In this document: positions 62,362 through 64,000 of the stretch, one piece after another
Position numbering within the stretch: position 1 is the first letter of the stretch
How the letters are laid out: each line of letters begins with the position of its first letter
Assembly (NCBI RefSeq): GCF_017497975.1
Contig: NZ_JAGDEL010000004.1
Coordinates: forward strand, 62,001-126,000
DNA: 64,000 nucleotides
Reading direction: 5' to 3'
Source: Metabacillus bambusae
GTDB taxonomy: Bacteria; Bacillota; Bacilli; Bacillales; Bacillaceae
Notes under the pieces: model-generated
The model's input: the letters and a program-made list of their open reading frames with translations, nothing else
The model's database searches: none
What the model was told of the DNA's origin: nothing
Program-made: the position numbers and the translations under genes

Positions 62362-62775
62362 ATGATGAAGACATATTCTATCAGTGAAGTTGCAAAGGAA
62401 TTGAATCTTACAGTATATACCTTGCGTTACTACGACAAGGAGGGACTTATGCCTTTTGTAGAACGGACATCCAACGGAACACGATTGTTTAAGGAATCCG
62501 ATATCGGTGCTTTAAAAGTAATTGAATGTCTGAAATCCACAGGAATGCCTATTAAGGAAATTAAAAATTTCATTGATTGGTGTTCTGATGGGGATTCCAC
62601 GTTACAACAAAGAAATGACATGTTTATGGAACGAAAAGCAATTGTAGAAGCCCAGATGGAAGAACTAAAAAAAACAATGGAACTTATCGAACATAAATGC
62701 TTATATTACAAGACTGCTTTGGATGCCGGAACGGAAGATATTCATAAGATAGATAAAATAAAGATTAATAATTAA
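62362..62775 (+). CDS. MerR-family regulator, AdhR-like
   Basis: A 137-residue MerR protein. The winged helix-turn-helix spans 3-70 (YSISEVAKELNLTVYTLRYY, DKEGLMPFVERTSNGTRLF), followed by a long dimerisation helix (about 85-120). It has Cys in LKVIECLKST near residue 56 and in IDWCSDGDST near 74. B. subtilis AdhR, which activates aldehyde-detoxification genes after aldehyde stress through a conserved Cys at about this place, is the nearest known type. ATG follows AGGGGATAA; either of two adjacent ATG codons may be used. Divergent from the alcohol dehydrogenase. Confidence 0.88.
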   Translation: MMKTYSISEVAKELNLTVYTLRYYDKEGLMPFVERTSNGTRLFKESDIGALKVIECLKSTGMPIKEIKNFIDWCSDGDSTLQQRNDMFMERKAIVEAQMEELKKTMELIEHKCLYYKTALDAGTEDIHKIDKIKINN

Positions 62776-62831
62776 CAGAAAGCCACCTGTATTTCATAAA
62801 TGTGTATATGAATTACAGGTGGTTTTCTGTT
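62774..62831 (+). terminator. Terminator of merR
   Basis: A long hairpin (AACAGAAAGCCACCTGTA with TACAGGTGGTTTTCTGTT) whose left arm begins at the stop codon; T-runs lie on the 3' arm. Probably works in both directions. Confidence 0.8.
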
Positions 62832-62870
62832 TGTATCATTTACTACCGCTTACTTATTTAAAACAAAAAA

Positions 62871-62910
62871 AGCCAGAAGTCTCGTCCCTTGAGGAACAAG
62901 ACTTCTGGTT
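62871..62910 (-). terminator. Second hairpin, T-run on the minus strand
   Basis: AGCCAGAAGTCT and AGACTTCTGGTT pair; the minus strand continues TTTTTTTGTTTT. It isolates merR from the next promoter at 62935. Confidence 0.7.
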
Positions 62911-62934
62911 GAATTCATTTTCTAAAATTATCCC

Positions 62935-62965
62935 TTGCACTAGAGTTGACTATAACTTTTATACT
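62935..62965 (+). promoter_or_regulatory. MerR-type promoter of the leader ORF/MFS gene
   Basis: -35 TTGCAC (62935-62940), spacer TAGAGTTGACTATAACTTT of exactly 19 bp, -10 TATACT (62960-62965). The core TAGAGTTRACTATAA is shared with the alcohol dehydrogenase promoter, so the same MerR protein probably activates this transcript. Confidence 0.7.
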
Positions 62966-63010
62966 TACTTATGTAAATAATGCTAATTATAAATACAGGA
63001 GGCAATAAAC

Positions 63011-63082
63011 ATGTCAGATAATAACGTGAAACTTACTGCCTATTTAGACATAATTGAAGATAGGAGTTGTTTTTTTGGCTAA
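63011..63082 (+). CDS. 23-residue leader ORF overlapping the MFS start
   Basis: ATG at 63011 follows a strong ACAGGAGGCAATAAAC site and encodes MSDNNVKLTAYLDIIEDRSC plus FFG before TAA at 63080. It overlaps the MFS start codon (TTG 63075) by 8 bp, so translation of the transporter may be coupled to it. It could also be the stub of a longer gene. I do not recognise the peptide. Confidence 0.5.
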   Translation: MSDNNVKLTAYLDIIEDRSCFFG

Positions 63083-64000
63083 ACGAAATAATTTATTGAT
63101 TTTCATATTGACCATAGGAGTTTTCGGCATCTTAAATACCGAAATGGGGGTTATTGGGATATTACCTTCCCTTGCTGACCACTATAATGTTAGTGTATCT
63201 CAAGCAGGATTGCTTGTGAGTCTTTTTGCCCTAGGTGTTGCCATATCTGGTCCAATTATGCCGTTATTGTTTTCGGGAATAGATCGGAAGAAGGTTATGT
63301 TACTTGTACTAGGTGTTTTTGTTTTAGGGAACACCGTCTCCATATTTACATCTAACTTTACCATTCTATTAATTGCTCGTGTAATTCCAGCCTTTTTTCA
63401 TCCAATTTATTGTTCATTGGCTTTTACAGTAGCTGCTACCTCGGTTAGCAAGGAAGAAGCCCCAAAAGCTGTTTCTAAAGTATTTATAGGAGTATCTGCG
63501 GGTATGGTAGTCGGTGTACCAATCGTAAGTTTTATTGCTGGTGAAACCTCTTTACAAATGGCGATGGCATTCTTTGCTATTGTTAATGCAATTGTATTCA
63601 TTGTTACATTACTATTTGTACCATCGATGCCTGTTAAGGAAAGACTTTCTTACGGAGCTCAATTAAGCGTATTAAAAAATTCAATGACATGGCTATCCAT
63701 TGTGGCTGTCATTTTATTAAACTCAGCTGTATTTGGAGTTTATAGTTATCTAGCAGAATATCTAAAAACTGTAACGAATATGTCTTCAAATTCTATTAGT
63801 TTCTTGTTATTCATCTACGGTGGGGCAAATATTATTGGGAACATTGTGGCAGGAAAGCTACTCACTCATAGTGCCATTAAAACTGTAATATCTTTTCCTA
63901 TAGTCTTAGGGGCTGTTTACATTATTTTATTCTTTACAAGACAATTTAACCCATGGCAATCATAACTTTAATTTGGGGAATATTGGCTGGTATAGGGGCA
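63075..64000 (+). pseudogene. MFS transporter, frameshifted and cut by the window edge
   Basis: TTG at 63075 follows GGAG in the leader ORF. The frame gives about 296 residues of a 12-helix MFS drug or sugar exporter (FGILNTEMGVIGILPSLADH near 20, the loop DRKKVMLLVLGVFVLG, ARVIPAFFHPIYCSLAF near 105) but stops at 63965, two or three helices short. In another frame MAIITLIWGILAGIGA, a normal next helix, follows directly from 63952, so a 1-2 base indel near 63940-63955 has broken the gene, or there is a sequence error. It resembles YdhP/AraJ-type exporters. Controlled by the MerR-type promoter at 62935. Confidence 0.75.

Noticed and set aside
1-64000. tRNA, rRNA or riboswitch genes
   Set aside because: No cloverleaf, rRNA core motif, T-box or known riboswitch consensus was recognised by eye in any gap.

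Overview
The window looks like a low-GC Firmicute chromosome of the Bacillaceae type. The evidence is strong GGAGG ribosome-binding sites, frequent TTG/GTG starts, CcpA-type cre boxes, U-tailed terminators, a HelD helicase, an RsbR-like stressosome protein, an lpl/yte-type sugar locus and a GlnK/GlnL-type two-component pair. I see no rRNA, tRNA, CRISPR array, intact insertion sequence or intact prophage. The region is accessory and metabolic, and unusually rich in broken genes and dispersed repeats. No single gene set stands out as a wholly new system; the most informative signals are regulatory.

Left part (1-15,400). An amine/beta-alanine catabolic cluster (FAD oxidoreductase, aldehyde dehydrogenase, class III aminotransferase, CoA-acylating semialdehyde dehydrogenase) lies beside a PucR-type regulator, and two of its promoters share a 21-bp motif. 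Then come a LysR regulator, a decayed copy of a DnaD-like gene, an RsbR-like STAS protein with a SigB-like promoter upstream, and an array of three short-chain dehydrogenases (SDRs) plus an SDR scrap, with a divergent TetR regulator and a good palindromic operator.

Middle (15,400-41,700). An lpl-like oligosaccharide locus holds two permeases, a lipoprotein binding protein, a membrane AraC sensor-regulator, a GH4 enzyme and a divergent AraC regulator with 21-bp-phased direct repeats. Next is an aspartate/C4-dicarboxylate module: malic enzyme, aspartase, symporter and a divergent histidine kinase/response regulator pair. A cre box and three 10-bp direct repeats lie in its control region. Beyond a racemase-like gene, a cytoplasmic alpha-amylase and a VOC protein is a uronide locus (GH88, DUF2264) whose ABC transporter has been lost by an internal deletion. 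Two near-identical copies of a dead O-methyltransferase 3' end lie here within a dispersed repeat family.

Right part (41,700-64,000). Small modules: Lrp/MBL hydrolase, MFS exporter, LysR/YbaK editing protein, EamA exporter, orphan sugar-binding protein, a GH36 C-terminal scrap, an intact DnaD-like gene, YidC, HelD, a shikimate-dehydrogenase-like enzyme, an SDR, and a DUF4405/cytochrome P460 pair. The end holds an aldehyde-response locus: zinc alcohol dehydrogenase, divergent MerR regulator, a hydrolase broken by a 7-bp tandem duplication, an SDR fossil and a frameshifted MFS transporter. Three sites with the same MerR core lie here, two of them in promoters with the diagnostic 19-bp spacer. 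Inverted copies of a ~170-bp repeat at 11.1 kb and 56.8 kb bracket about 45 kb.
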